From positions 124,001-188,000 of the forward strand of contig JAFSBV010000019.1 of the NCBI GenBank assembly GCA_017437125.1: DNA of 64,000 nucleotides, in the 5' to 3' direction. Position numbers and translations under genes: made by a program. The notes beneath the pieces are model-generated. The model worked only from the letters and a program-made list of their open reading frames with translations. It was not told where the DNA came from and ran no database searches. Source of the stretch: Bacteroidales bacterium (GTDB lineage Bacteria > Bacteroidota > Bacteroidia > Bacteroidales > UBA932). Position 1 is the stretch's first letter; each line of letters begins with the position of its first letter. Below, in pieces: positions 46,201 through 54,140 of the stretch.

Positions 46201-48550
46201 CAATTTCATATAATCCCGAAGGCAGACCGGTGAAATCAACCTCAACGACAGAGCCTGATACAGTCTCACCTTCAATTACCGCTTCGGCATTCTTCAAGAC
46301 AGAATATTTCATAGGAACCGAAGGCAGATCGTCTGGAGCCCCCGGATATAAGACATCAAGAGATATACGGGCTACTTCATCGCTCACAATTACGCCAGTT
46401 CTGTAATCCCCGTCCTTAAGACTGAATGATCCTTCCGCAGGATTCTTTACTTCCACCCTGACGATCGGATGTCTCAGGACATGCTGACGGTAATAGAAAG
46501 ACCTGGTCTCTCCGGTAAGATCAGTCACCCTGACCTCAATCTCATATGGAGAACCGGAATCTTCATATGCAGAATCCTCGAAATTCAGGAAGAACGCGCC
46601 ATCATGTCCGATTTCCAATGGTTCTTCCATCACAAGTTTGCCGTCCAGCGTGACCCTTGCAAGCATTCTGGCAGAAGCGACGGAATGCCCCGAAAAGCTT
46701 GCTACTTTTCCTCTGACTTCAACGACATCCCCTGGCAGGAAGGCTTTTTCAGCCCTGTCAAACGACACGTCGAAAGCAGGCAGTACAAATTCATCAACAG
46801 TCAGCGCCGCCGATCCCAGCTGCCTGTTTCCCGACCTCACAGAAATTGAATGGACGCCGTTACGTCTGATTCCGTCAAGCACGAATTCCCCAGCCACAGA
46901 ACCATAATCATTGGTTGACAATTCTTTTTCTGCAAGGACATTCCCCTGACTGTCGCGAAGCCATACAATTACTTCATGTCCTTCGGGAACCACATGCAGG
47001 GCTCCATCTTTAGAGTTTCCATATACCACAGCCTTGAACTTGACCACATCACCCGGATTGAATGCAGCCCTGTCAAGCATTATAGCAGCAAATGATTCCG
47101 ATGGGACCTCCGCTTGAAAATCAGTATCGGCTGAGACATATATATTCTGACTCCTGCGCACCTTCCCGTCATCGCCCATGTATCTGCATGAAAGATAATG
47201 GCCGGAAGAGCTTCTGGCAAGTATCGATACCATCTCCTCCGGAAGAGCTGTAAAGCCGTCCATTTCCACACCGGTGACTTCCGCCACCTTCCTGTCTCCT
47301 TTATAAAGTTCCATATCGACACAAGGCACAGGCTCTCCTGTCAGATAATCAGCCACATACACACCGACACCCTTGTCATTCTCCCTTGATGCGAGAGAAA
47401 GTGTGAACTTAGGATAGTGACATTCCCCGATCTCCTCATTCCCGTCATGACAGATGATCCTGTAATCTCCGTCATCGAGTGCAGGAAGTTCAAACGCCAG
47501 CGTATCAAGTTTATAGAAGCTTCTTTCCTGGTTTTCAACTTCAATCTCGAAAACCTTCTTATCCTCCCTGACGATACTCACCTTCACCTTGTCAAGGTTC
47601 CTCAGGGCAAGTTCCGCTTTTCCGTTCCTGACCGTAGCAAGGACAGACCTGGATTTCAGATGTTCCAACAGCTGACTGAATCCATGGCAGTCTTCCGCAA
47701 TCAGCTTGTCGCTTCCGCTACGATATGACCTTCTTTCATGCTCATAGCTTTCAAGCCTCTTCCTGAGACCGATGAAATAATCCGAGGATGCAGTATCACG
47801 ATTCTTCCTGAATTCGATTTCCGTCAAAGCCTGATTCGGCAAGAGAGACATAGCCCTGCCTTCATACCTTGCAGCAAGAGCCTCATATCCTGCAACCTTC
47901 TCCGATTCAGGAGACATATGCATCAGATGATAGTAATCAGCAATACCTTCTTTAGGATATGAATCAGCGATCTCATCCTTCAGCAGACCATAGATTCTCG
48001 CACTGACATCAGGTTTGCCATGTCCATAGATGCATAGTCTGAAAAGATCCCATAGAGCATATTCATAGTCATTCTCTATCAACGGCCTGACTGCCTCATT
48101 CAGCATGTCACCCCTTCCCTTATAGACTCCGACATTCCTTTCCGACCTGAGACGGCTTCGCATTTCCTCCACCGACTCCAGAAGTTCCTCACGCGAAAGG
48201 AAATCCCTGTCAGTCAGATATATGAGCAAGGGATCGTCATATGCCATGATCTCATTCCTCATCTGCTTCTGAAGGCTGTCCCTCAGCTTCCAGTTGCTGC
48301 GTGACATAACATCCACATGATCACGACAAGCACGATAATAATCCCAGGATGCTCTTTCCACCAGAGCTTCCGCCTTAATTTCCTCCAATATTCCGGCCAT
48401 CTTCCGGACTCTGTCCTGGTCTGCGGCCTTGGCGTATTCTGCCCATAAAGATTCGAGAGACTTGTCTTCCTTTTTACTTTCCATGGTAATGAATGATGTC
48501 AGCACTGCTGAAGAAAGCAGCGCCATCAGAATAATCAGAATCCGTTTCAT
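43277..48550 (-). CDS. Alpha-2-macroglobulin-like giant exported protein with embedded SusC-type box
   Basis: A 1757-residue exported protein (signal MKRILIILMALLSSAVLTSF, no lipobox). The N-terminal 300 residues are helical. MG2-type domains follow at about 480-640 (FAAIMLDRAAFNPGDVVKFKAVVYG; DEFVLPAFDVSFD). The A2M domain begins near 1080 (SSDDGTVKLDFKTSDKMSRFVVSVFAHD) and is followed by a helical thiol-ester-like toroid domain (about 1230-1560). The C-terminus is a receptor-binding-like module. The GCxEQ thioester motif is absent. Near 1007-1025 the segment VVVGYGTKRRKSLLAGSM is a SusC-type pre-plug motif. Relatives guard the periplasm against proteases or assist peptidoglycan enzymes. It lies 25 bases after folC. 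Confidence 0.85.
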   Translation of the reverse strand: MKRILIILMALLSSAVLTSFITMESKKEDKSLESLWAEYAKAADQDRVRKMAGILEEIKAEALVERASWDYYRACRDHVDVMSRSNWKLRDSLQKQMRNEIMAYDDPLLIYLTDRDFLSREELLESVEEMRSRLRSERNVGVYKGRGDMLNEAVRPLIENDYEYALWDLFRLCIYGHGKPDVSARIYGLLKDEIADSYPKEGIADYYHLMHMSPESEKVAGYEALAARYEGRAMSLLPNQALTEIEFRKNRDTASSDYFIGLRKRLESYEHERRSYRSGSDKLIAEDCHGFSQLLEHLKSRSVLATVRNGKAELALRNLDKVKVSIVREDKKVFEIEVENQERSFYKLDTLAFELPALDDGDYRIICHDGNEEIGECHYPKFTLSLASRENDKGVGVYVADYLTGEPVPCVDMELYKGDRKVAEVTGVEMDGFTALPEEMVSILARSSSGHYLSCRYMGDDGKVRRSQNIYVSADTDFQAEVPSESFAAIMLDRAAFNPGDVVKFKAVVYGNSKDGALHVVPEGHEVIVWLRDSQGNVLAEKELSTNDYGSVAGEFVLDGIRRNGVHSISVRSGNRQLGSAALTVDEFVLPAFDVSFDRAEKAFLPGDVVEVRGKVASFSGHSVASARMLARVTLDGKLVMEEPLEIGHDGAFFLNFEDSAYEDSGSPYEIEVRVTDLTGETRSFYYRQHVLRHPIVRVEVKNPAEGSFSLKDGDYRTGVIVSDEVARISLDVLYPGAPDDLPSVPMKYSVLKNAEAVIEGETVSGSVVEVDFTGLPSGLYEIVAETEVTDALGRKLVGRDEEIIVKIGSNDGNLDGDFENMFHVTDEDVPELQIGAGCGPVWAVIELYGDKGQRLKSDIIHLGQGEMKTVRYDYRPDYPDALVLDVLYFRNSRCYTYSHMWERPGKEEKLPLEFMSFEDVAAPGDSCSVLLKTRPRVELLASVFDVSTEELRRNEWRRIYGRRPSVAKVRMRGVAGMDGSGYPAMMGNPMDLYDSGFMFDGVALDENVVVGYGTKRRKSLLAGSMLAARSVNAESAPVTLAEEDDASADELRSEFSTSLAFEPFLYSSDDGTVKLDFKTSDKMSRFVVSVFAHDKSMNNNVIRRDVLVTMPVKVSVVQPQYLYEGDRYVLKASVSNNSDSDISGKVALHGSAYGSCEVSVPAGGSVPVSFELSVPSGIDEMEFNVVFSGEDCKDGVHVRVPVCPASQELEEAHSAVLLHGMSEEHVLGLLRGRFVNVSSEGAEYSAVSVMDMLREALPLTVEAEGKDVVSQSEAMYVNLLAAGLRASEGYPVREYAEAAMSAVSRILACSNADGGFAWFEGMKSSPIVTAVVLERFAGLRDRRLLNIVSEEFGEDAMDEFDEAVVSAVRYLDSVCFSDPDRPLWYGRISLWQYLNVRSMYVGVPFDEAAARKAARGKVYDEFRKSVRKYLVPGKGERWTDGAILSKVRMIRVIDALAGSEQGLALANSWGLPSEKKLRRSLAVELESLKEYAVSHPSGGVYYPNAVLPWRGLLESEAYAHAMICDLFKDLASEGYGTDLEALADGVRLWLMLQKETQQWGSDPGFVEAMASVYDASKAVKETKVIVLSKRYSKPFSEIKAAGNGFRVSVTYHVDESAEGEEVGLRPLSDGDVLHAGDRIIARYSVWSEENRSFVRLYVPRPACLRPENQLSGWAGGFFRPLSYGTYNVSPYAYREVKADKTLYWIDVFPEEESVIEEVLFVTQEGCFSSPATEIESLYAPHYRANGSPFGHFVSGK

Positions 48551-48575
48551 ATCAAGTTGTCTGTCGGGGTACGTT

Positions 48576-49979
48576 TCAGTGTTTCAGCATGGCAACCGCT
48601 TCAGACACGACATAAGTGCTTCCTCCGATATAAATCAGAGGTCGTGCACCAGGATCGGCCTCCTTCAGCGAAGCGGCAAGGCCATATGCAAGGTTTACTG
48701 CATCAATGACCGTGCCTGAACAATGTATATCTTCAGAAGAACGTCCGGATTCATTGCAGAAGGACACATACCTTCCAAGTACATCCTCCGCAGCCAGGGC
48801 TCTTTTGCCATGAGCCTGAGTGAATACATATATGGCATCAGAAGGCATCAGGTGCAGAACTGCATCAACGTCCTTGTCTGCAACAGATCCATACACCATT
48901 ATCAGATGGCTGCATTTCCCTTCAGCTTTCATCTTTGAAAGTTGGGCGAAATTGTATTTGAGTCCATGCTCGTTGTGACCGATGTCGCATATCACATAAG
49001 GGTCATCCGAGAGTTTTTCCCAACGCCCATGAAAGTCTGTCCTTGAAGCGGTGTCAATGATCGCCCTCATCTTGCCAGTCTCATCGAGCCTGCAGACATT
49101 CATGGAAGAAAGGACATCAAGAGCTGCCAGGACGGTACGAAGATTCTTCTTCTGATATTCCCCTTGAAGATCCATATTACTGAGAATATCTTCATGACTG
49201 CCCCATAGCGTCGGTTCCACCTTGTCCGCAAAAGTCAGAAGCGACATGATCATCGTCCGGTTTCCCATGAAATCAGGCTCAGGAAGATTTGAATATAGCA
49301 CCTTACGCTCAAACACAGGATCAGTTTCCGGATGGCTCTCTCCTATCACGACAGGAACCTTAGGTTTGATTATGCCTGCCTTTTCAAAGGCTATCTCCGG
49401 CAGGGTGTCGCCGAGCATATCGCAATGGTCCAGTCCTATGTTCGTAATGATGCTGAGAACCGGAGACACTATGTTCGTGCTGTCCAGACGGCCTCCCAGG
49501 CCTGTTTCCAGCACGACGACATCGGCTTCCATATCGGCGAACCAGCTGAGTGCAAGCGAAGTCGTTATTTCGAAGAAGGACATGTCAAGATGGTCGAATG
49601 TCTCCTGCCACTTATTGACGAATGACCATACATATTCCTCCGATATCAGCGAACTGCGGCATGAATCCGTCACATCTTCAATCATCCGGATACGCTCCCT
49701 GAAGTCAAGGATATGAGGAGAAGTATATAGGCCGACCTTCAGACCGGAAGCCGAGAGACATGAGGCCAGCATATTGGATACGGATCCCTTTCCATTTGTT
49801 CCTGCGACATGGACTATCCTGTAATTTCTGTGCGGATGTCCGGCAAGCTGGTCAAAGAATTCCATATTTCCGATTCCGGGCTTGTATGCGCCTGCGCCGA
49901 CCTTCTGGAAAGACGGAAATCTCACAAAGAGCTTTCCGATCATTTCGTTGTATGCTTCTTCAGAAAAAATCTTCTCCAT
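48576..49979 (-). CDS. folC: Bifunctional folylpolyglutamate/dihydrofolate synthase
   Basis: A 467-residue Mur-ligase-family enzyme. The ATG at 49979 is used; the only upstream alternative is a TTG. The ATP-binding loop is AGTNGKGSVSNM at 59-70, followed by GLYTSPHILDFRERI near 83-98, ETGLGGRLDSTN near 155 (FolC signature) and SPVLSIITNIGLDH. It adds glutamates to dihydropteroate and folates in the cytoplasm using ATP. It heads a leftward pair with the macroglobulin-like gene, whose function shows no link to folate. It diverges from the orphan AIR-synthase-like gene. Confidence 0.95.
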   Translation of the reverse strand: MEKIFSEEAYNEMIGKLFVRFPSFQKVGAGAYKPGIGNMEFFDQLAGHPHRNYRIVHVAGTNGKGSVSNMLASCLSASGLKVGLYTSPHILDFRERIRMIEDVTDSCRSSLISEEYVWSFVNKWQETFDHLDMSFFEITTSLALSWFADMEADVVVLETGLGGRLDSTNIVSPVLSIITNIGLDHCDMLGDTLPEIAFEKAGIIKPKVPVVIGESHPETDPVFERKVLYSNLPEPDFMGNRTMIMSLLTFADKVEPTLWGSHEDILSNMDLQGEYQKKNLRTVLAALDVLSSMNVCRLDETGKMRAIIDTASRTDFHGRWEKLSDDPYVICDIGHNEHGLKYNFAQLSKMKAEGKCSHLIMVYGSVADKDVDAVLHLMPSDAIYVFTQAHGKRALAAEDVLGRYVSFCNESGRSSEDIHCSGTVIDAVNLAYGLAASLKEADPGARPLIYIGGSTYVVSEAVAMLKH

Positions 49980-50050
49980 CTTCAAAAAAAACTTGTTATG
50001 ATGACAAAATTAATTAATTTTACAAAGTTTATCCCCAACATGTATCGAAT

Positions 50051-51205
50051 ATGACTGAAAAAGAATCAGCTTTACATTCACAATACATAATTGACGGCAT
50101 CAGATATGACATCACTCCGGCTGGACTTCTGGACGAGTGTCTGAGAGATTCTCATATCATTCATCCCGATGCGGAAGGATGCAAGGACATCATAGACGAG
50201 TCAATCGACCCTCCTGTATCGACATTCACATATGACAATTACCTCAACAGCAGATATCTTGAACTTTGTCTCGGCGCCTCATCTGAAGAGAGGACCTTCA
50301 GAATGCTTTATCCTGATGTGTTCACAAGGCAGAGAATAGCCTATGCACTTCTGGACCGCCTCTGGAACGAAGGCCATTACCGGCTCGGCAATCTCAACAT
50401 ATGGGCGAAATGGACATGGAACACCCGTCCGTTGGGAAATATGGCAGCCTTCTATGCTTCTGCAGAGGCCGTGAATTCTTATCTGTTCGACCTCGGGGTC
50501 AAGATGGAGGACTACTATTTCGAGGAAAGCGATGAAGAGAGTTATGCAAGGTTCTATGCATGGCTTCCGGAAAAGACAGAAGCAGAAGATGAGGAAATGC
50601 AGGAAATAGCATTCAAGTCATCCCCTTATGAAAGCCGCCATCCGTGGATCAGTGATGAAAGAGGATGTCCGGACAAGACACTTCCTGACTCAGACAGCTG
50701 GATAGTATATATACCTTTCGACACATGTTCGTTCAAGATCGGAGGTTCGCTCCTTGCCCAGGCACAGGGACGCAACGGAGGTACCGGGCCGATGATTCAG
50801 GATCCGGATTATTTCATCGACTGCTATGAAGTCGTAAGGGAACTTGTAGAGGACGGTATCGTCATGGCGGGAGTGACTGTATCTGACGGAGGACTTGCCA
50901 CCGCAGCGGCCAGGATGTGCGGAGACTTCGGAATCGATCTTGACATAAGCGGACTGCTTGCGTCTTATCAGGAAAAAGACACCACAAAGATGCTTTTCAG
51001 CGAAGTGCCTGGAGTCCTGCTGCAGATCAGAGACAGTGATTATGATTATCTGGATTCACAGCTCATTCTTCAGGATATAGCATACTATCCTGTCGGCCAT
51101 CCGTCCCGCGAATTCTCGGGATTAAAGTTCAGAAATGAAAGAAAGACAGGAGTAGCCGGCATACTTGCCTCACTTCTGGAGCAGGCGACAGAAGGAGAAG
51201 ACTGA
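50051..51205 (+). CDS. Orphan protein with PurL-like AIR-synthase C-terminal domain
   Basis: A 384-residue cytoplasmic protein. The second half resembles the last AIRS C-domain of FGAM synthase (PurL): FKIGGSLLAQAQGRNGG near 230-246, YEVVRELVEDGIVMAGVTVSDGGLATAAARM near 260-290, then GIDLDISGLL and MLFSEVPGVLLQI near 315-327, in the same order and spacing as PurL's LGGSxLAQ, SDGGL and LFxE motifs. The first 200 residues (YLNSRYLELCLGASSEERTF and a Trp-rich RLGNLNIWAKWTWNTRP) match nothing I know. The ATP-binding AIRS N-domain and the glutaminase are missing, so it cannot be a whole FGAM synthase. It precedes ppdK by 140 bases. Confidence 0.6.
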   Translation: MTEKESALHSQYIIDGIRYDITPAGLLDECLRDSHIIHPDAEGCKDIIDESIDPPVSTFTYDNYLNSRYLELCLGASSEERTFRMLYPDVFTRQRIAYALLDRLWNEGHYRLGNLNIWAKWTWNTRPLGNMAAFYASAEAVNSYLFDLGVKMEDYYFEESDEESYARFYAWLPEKTEAEDEEMQEIAFKSSPYESRHPWISDERGCPDKTLPDSDSWIVYIPFDTCSFKIGGSLLAQAQGRNGGTGPMIQDPDYFIDCYEVVRELVEDGIVMAGVTVSDGGLATAAARMCGDFGIDLDISGLLASYQEKDTTKMLFSEVPGVLLQIRDSDYDYLDSQLILQDIAYYPVGHPSREFSGLKFRNERKTGVAGILASLLEQATEGED

Positions 51206-51220
51206 TTTTCACTGAAAATC

Positions 51221-51254
51221 TTTGCGCTTATATGAATAAAAATTGTTAAATTCG
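51221..51254 (+). promoter_or_regulatory. Possible promoter of ppdK
   Basis: TTTG at 51221, 22 bases, TAAATTCG at 51247-51254 (one mismatch to TAnnTTTG). Spacing is a little long. The leader would be about 85 bases and AT-rich. Confidence 0.4.
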
Positions 51255-51345
51255 CGCCGGAATTTTTCTGTTTTGATTCATATTGCGGATAAATCTCCTG
51301 AAAAACGACAATTTGTTCATTAATAATCAAATATTTACAAAGTTT

Positions 51346-54072
51346 ATGGAATCTAACAAGAAAAGAGTGTATTGCTTCGGCGGCAAGACCGCCGAGGGTA
51401 ATGGCACTATGCGTGAGCTTCTCGGCGGCAAGGGTGCAAACCTCGCTGAGATGTGTACTCTCAACATCCCTGTTCCTGCAGGTTTCACAATCACAACAGA
51501 GTGCTGTACCGAGTACTATGAGCTCGGTGGCGGCTATAACGACGCTCTCAAGGGTGAGGTAGCTGAGGCTCTCAAGAAGACTGAGGAGATCATGGGCATG
51601 AAGTTCGGTGACAAGGAGAATCCTCTCCTCGTAAGCTGCCGTTCAGGTGCACGTAGCTCTATGCCAGGTATGATGGATACAATCCTCAACATCGGTCTCT
51701 GCTCTGAGACTATCCCTGGTATGATCGCAAAGACCAACAATCCACGTTTCGTATATGACGCATATCGTCGTCTCATCATGATGTATTCTGACGTTGTGAT
51801 GGAGAAGGCTGAGGGCATCGAGCCAGCTGACGGTCAGGGTATCCGCCAGCAGCTTGACAGAATGATGGAAGAACTCAAGGTAGCCAAGGGTTACGCTTCT
51901 GATACAGACATCACAGCTGACGAGCTCAAGGATCTTTGCGACAAGTTCAAGATTCGCGTAAAGGAAGTTCTCGGAACAGAGTTCCCTGATTCAGCTGAGG
52001 CTCAGCTCTGGGGATCTATCGGTGGCGTATTCAAGTCATGGAACGGAAAGCGCGCCATTGCTTACCGCCGCATCGAGGGTATTCCTGACGAGTGGGGTAC
52101 AGCCGTTAACGTACAGTCAATGGTATTCGGTAACATGGGTTCTACTTCAGCTACCGGTGTTGCATTCTCACGTAACCCAGCAAACGGTGACAACAAGTTC
52201 TACGGTGAGTGGCTCATCAACGCACAGGGTGAGGACGTAGTGGCAGGTATCCGTACTCCTAACCCGCTCAACGAGGCTACAAAGAACCCTCACAACCAGA
52301 ATCTCGAGTCTCTCGAGACTGCAATGCCTGAGGTTTATGCTGAGCTCGACGGCATCCGTCTCCACCTCGAGAACCACTTCCACGACATGCAGGACATCGA
52401 GTTCACTATCCAGGACGGAAAGCTCTGGATGCTCCAGTGCCGTATCGGTAAGAGAACCGGTCTTGCTGCTCTCAACATGGCAATGGACATGCTCGAGGAG
52501 GGTATGATCGACGAGAAGACAGCTGTGACACGTATCGCTCCAGCTCAGCTCGACGAGATCCTTCACCCGATCCTCGACCCTGCTTCTGAGAAGAAGGCTT
52601 CAGTGATCGCTAACGGTCTTCCTGCATCTCCAGGTGGAGCAGTAGGTGTGATCGCATTCACTTCTGAGGCTGCAATGGAATATAACGAGAAGGGTATCGC
52701 TTCAATCCTCGTTCGTGAGGAGACTTCACCAGAGGACGTTGAGGGAATGCGTGCTTGCGCAGGTATCCTCACTCAGCGCGGTGGTATGACTTCACACGCT
52801 GCTCTCGTGGCACGTGGATGGGGCAAGTGCTGTATCGTAGGTTGCGAAGCTATGCACATCGACCTCGAGAACAAGGTAATCAAGTTCAAGGGTTCTGACA
52901 AGGAGTACCATGAGGGTGACGTTCTTTCACTCAACGGTGCAAAGGGTAACGTTTATGATGTTGCCATCGACACAATGGACGCTTCTGACAACCCACGTTT
53001 CGTGAAGTTCATGGAGATCGTTGACAAGTTCCGCACAATGGGCGTAAGAACAAATGCAGATACTCCAGAGGATGCAGCTCGCGCTATCAGCTTCGGTGCA
53101 GAGGGTATCGGTCTCTTCCGTATCGAGCACATGTTCTACGGACAGAACGCTGAGACTCCGCTTTCAAAGCTCCGCAAGATGATTCTTGCAAAGTCTGATG
53201 AAGAGCGTAAGGCTGCTCTTGCAGAGCTCGAGCCATTCATCAAGGCTGCTGTCAAGGGTACAATGAAGGTAATGGATGCAAAGCCTGTTACATTCCGTCT
53301 CCTCGACCCACCTCTCCACGAGTTCGTTCCTCAGACTGAAATCAAGAAGAACGAGCTTGCAGAGGAGCTTAACATCACTGTAGGCGAGATCGAGAAGCGT
53401 GGCGAGTCACTCCACGAGGTCAACCCTATGATGGGTCACCGCGGTGTACGTCTCCATGTCACTTATCCTATGATTTCAGAGACTCAGTTCCGCGCTATCT
53501 TCACTGCAGCTGCCGAGCTCAAGAAGGAAGGATTCACTCCAATGCCGGAAATCATGGTTCCTGTAACCATCTCTGACCGCGAGCTCCGTTTCCAGAAGGC
53601 TATCTGCGAGAAGATCAGAGCAGAGGTTGAGGCACAGTTCGGATTCGCTGTAGAGTACAAGTTCGGTACTATGATCGAGATCCCACGTGCAGCTCTTACA
53701 GCTGACCGTATGGCTCGTACTGCAGAGTTCTTCTCATTCGGTACAAACGACCTTACTCAGATGACATTCGGCTTCTCACGTGACGACGTAGGTACTTTCA
53801 TGGGTGACTACCTCGGCAACAAGATCCTCGACGCTGACCCATTCAAGACTCTCGACCAGAAGTCAGTAGGTAAGCTCGTGAACTATGCTGTCAAGGAAGG
53901 ACGCGAGACTCGCGAAGGTCTCAAGTGCGGTATCTGCGGTGAGCACGGTGGTGATCCTGCATCAGTTGAGTTCTGCTTCAAGATCGGTCTCAACTATGTA
54001 TCTTGCTCTCCATTCCGTGTACCTATCGCACGCCTCGCTGCTGCACAGGCTGCAATCAAGGCTGGAAAGTAA
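51346..54072 (+). CDS. ppdK: Pyruvate, phosphate dikinase
   Basis: A 908-residue PPDK, typical length. The ATG at 51346 (ESNKKRVYCFGGKTAEGNG) gives the canonical N-terminus; the earlier TTG is rejected. Domains in order are the nucleotide-binding domain (GGKGANLAEM near 30, SCRSGARSSMPGMMDTILN near 95), the phosphohistidine domain (GGMTSHAALVARGWG, His484) and the C-terminal TIM barrel (FGTNDLTQMTFGFSRDD near 800; catalytic Cys in CGICGEHGGDP near 863). It interconverts PEP, AMP and PPi with pyruvate, ATP and Pi, and in anaerobic Bacteroidetes serves PPi-linked glycolysis or gluconeogenesis. Highly expressed codon pattern. Confidence 0.98.
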   Translation: MESNKKRVYCFGGKTAEGNGTMRELLGGKGANLAEMCTLNIPVPAGFTITTECCTEYYELGGGYNDALKGEVAEALKKTEEIMGMKFGDKENPLLVSCRSGARSSMPGMMDTILNIGLCSETIPGMIAKTNNPRFVYDAYRRLIMMYSDVVMEKAEGIEPADGQGIRQQLDRMMEELKVAKGYASDTDITADELKDLCDKFKIRVKEVLGTEFPDSAEAQLWGSIGGVFKSWNGKRAIAYRRIEGIPDEWGTAVNVQSMVFGNMGSTSATGVAFSRNPANGDNKFYGEWLINAQGEDVVAGIRTPNPLNEATKNPHNQNLESLETAMPEVYAELDGIRLHLENHFHDMQDIEFTIQDGKLWMLQCRIGKRTGLAALNMAMDMLEEGMIDEKTAVTRIAPAQLDEILHPILDPASEKKASVIANGLPASPGGAVGVIAFTSEAAMEYNEKGIASILVREETSPEDVEGMRACAGILTQRGGMTSHAALVARGWGKCCIVGCEAMHIDLENKVIKFKGSDKEYHEGDVLSLNGAKGNVYDVAIDTMDASDNPRFVKFMEIVDKFRTMGVRTNADTPEDAARAISFGAEGIGLFRIEHMFYGQNAETPLSKLRKMILAKSDEERKAALAELEPFIKAAVKGTMKVMDAKPVTFRLLDPPLHEFVPQTEIKKNELAEELNITVGEIEKRGESLHEVNPMMGHRGVRLHVTYPMISETQFRAIFTAAAELKKEGFTPMPEIMVPVTISDRELRFQKAICEKIRAEVEAQFGFAVEYKFGTMIEIPRAALTADRMARTAEFFSFGTNDLTQMTFGFSRDDVGTFMGDYLGNKILDADPFKTLDQKSVGKLVNYAVKEGRETREGLKCGICGEHGGDPASVEFCFKIGLNYVSCSPFRVPIARLAAAQAAIKAGK

Positions 54073-54091
54073 TCATCCGACCACATACAAG

Positions 54092-54127
54092 AAACGCTCT
54101 GCTTCATCGGCAGAGCGTTTTTATTTT
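54092..54127. terminator. Terminator after ppdK
   Basis: AAACGCTCTGC and GCAGAGCGTTT pair over 11 bases around TTCATCG, followed by TTATTTTT. It lies between two convergent genes (ppdK and the DUF4954 gene). Confidence 0.88.
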
Positions 54128-54140
54128 TATATGAGAAGCA

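Noticed and set aside
50051-51205. Calling the orphan gene a functional purL
   Set aside because: Only the C-terminal AIRS-like part is present; the ATP-binding and glutaminase domains are missing, so the name would mislead.
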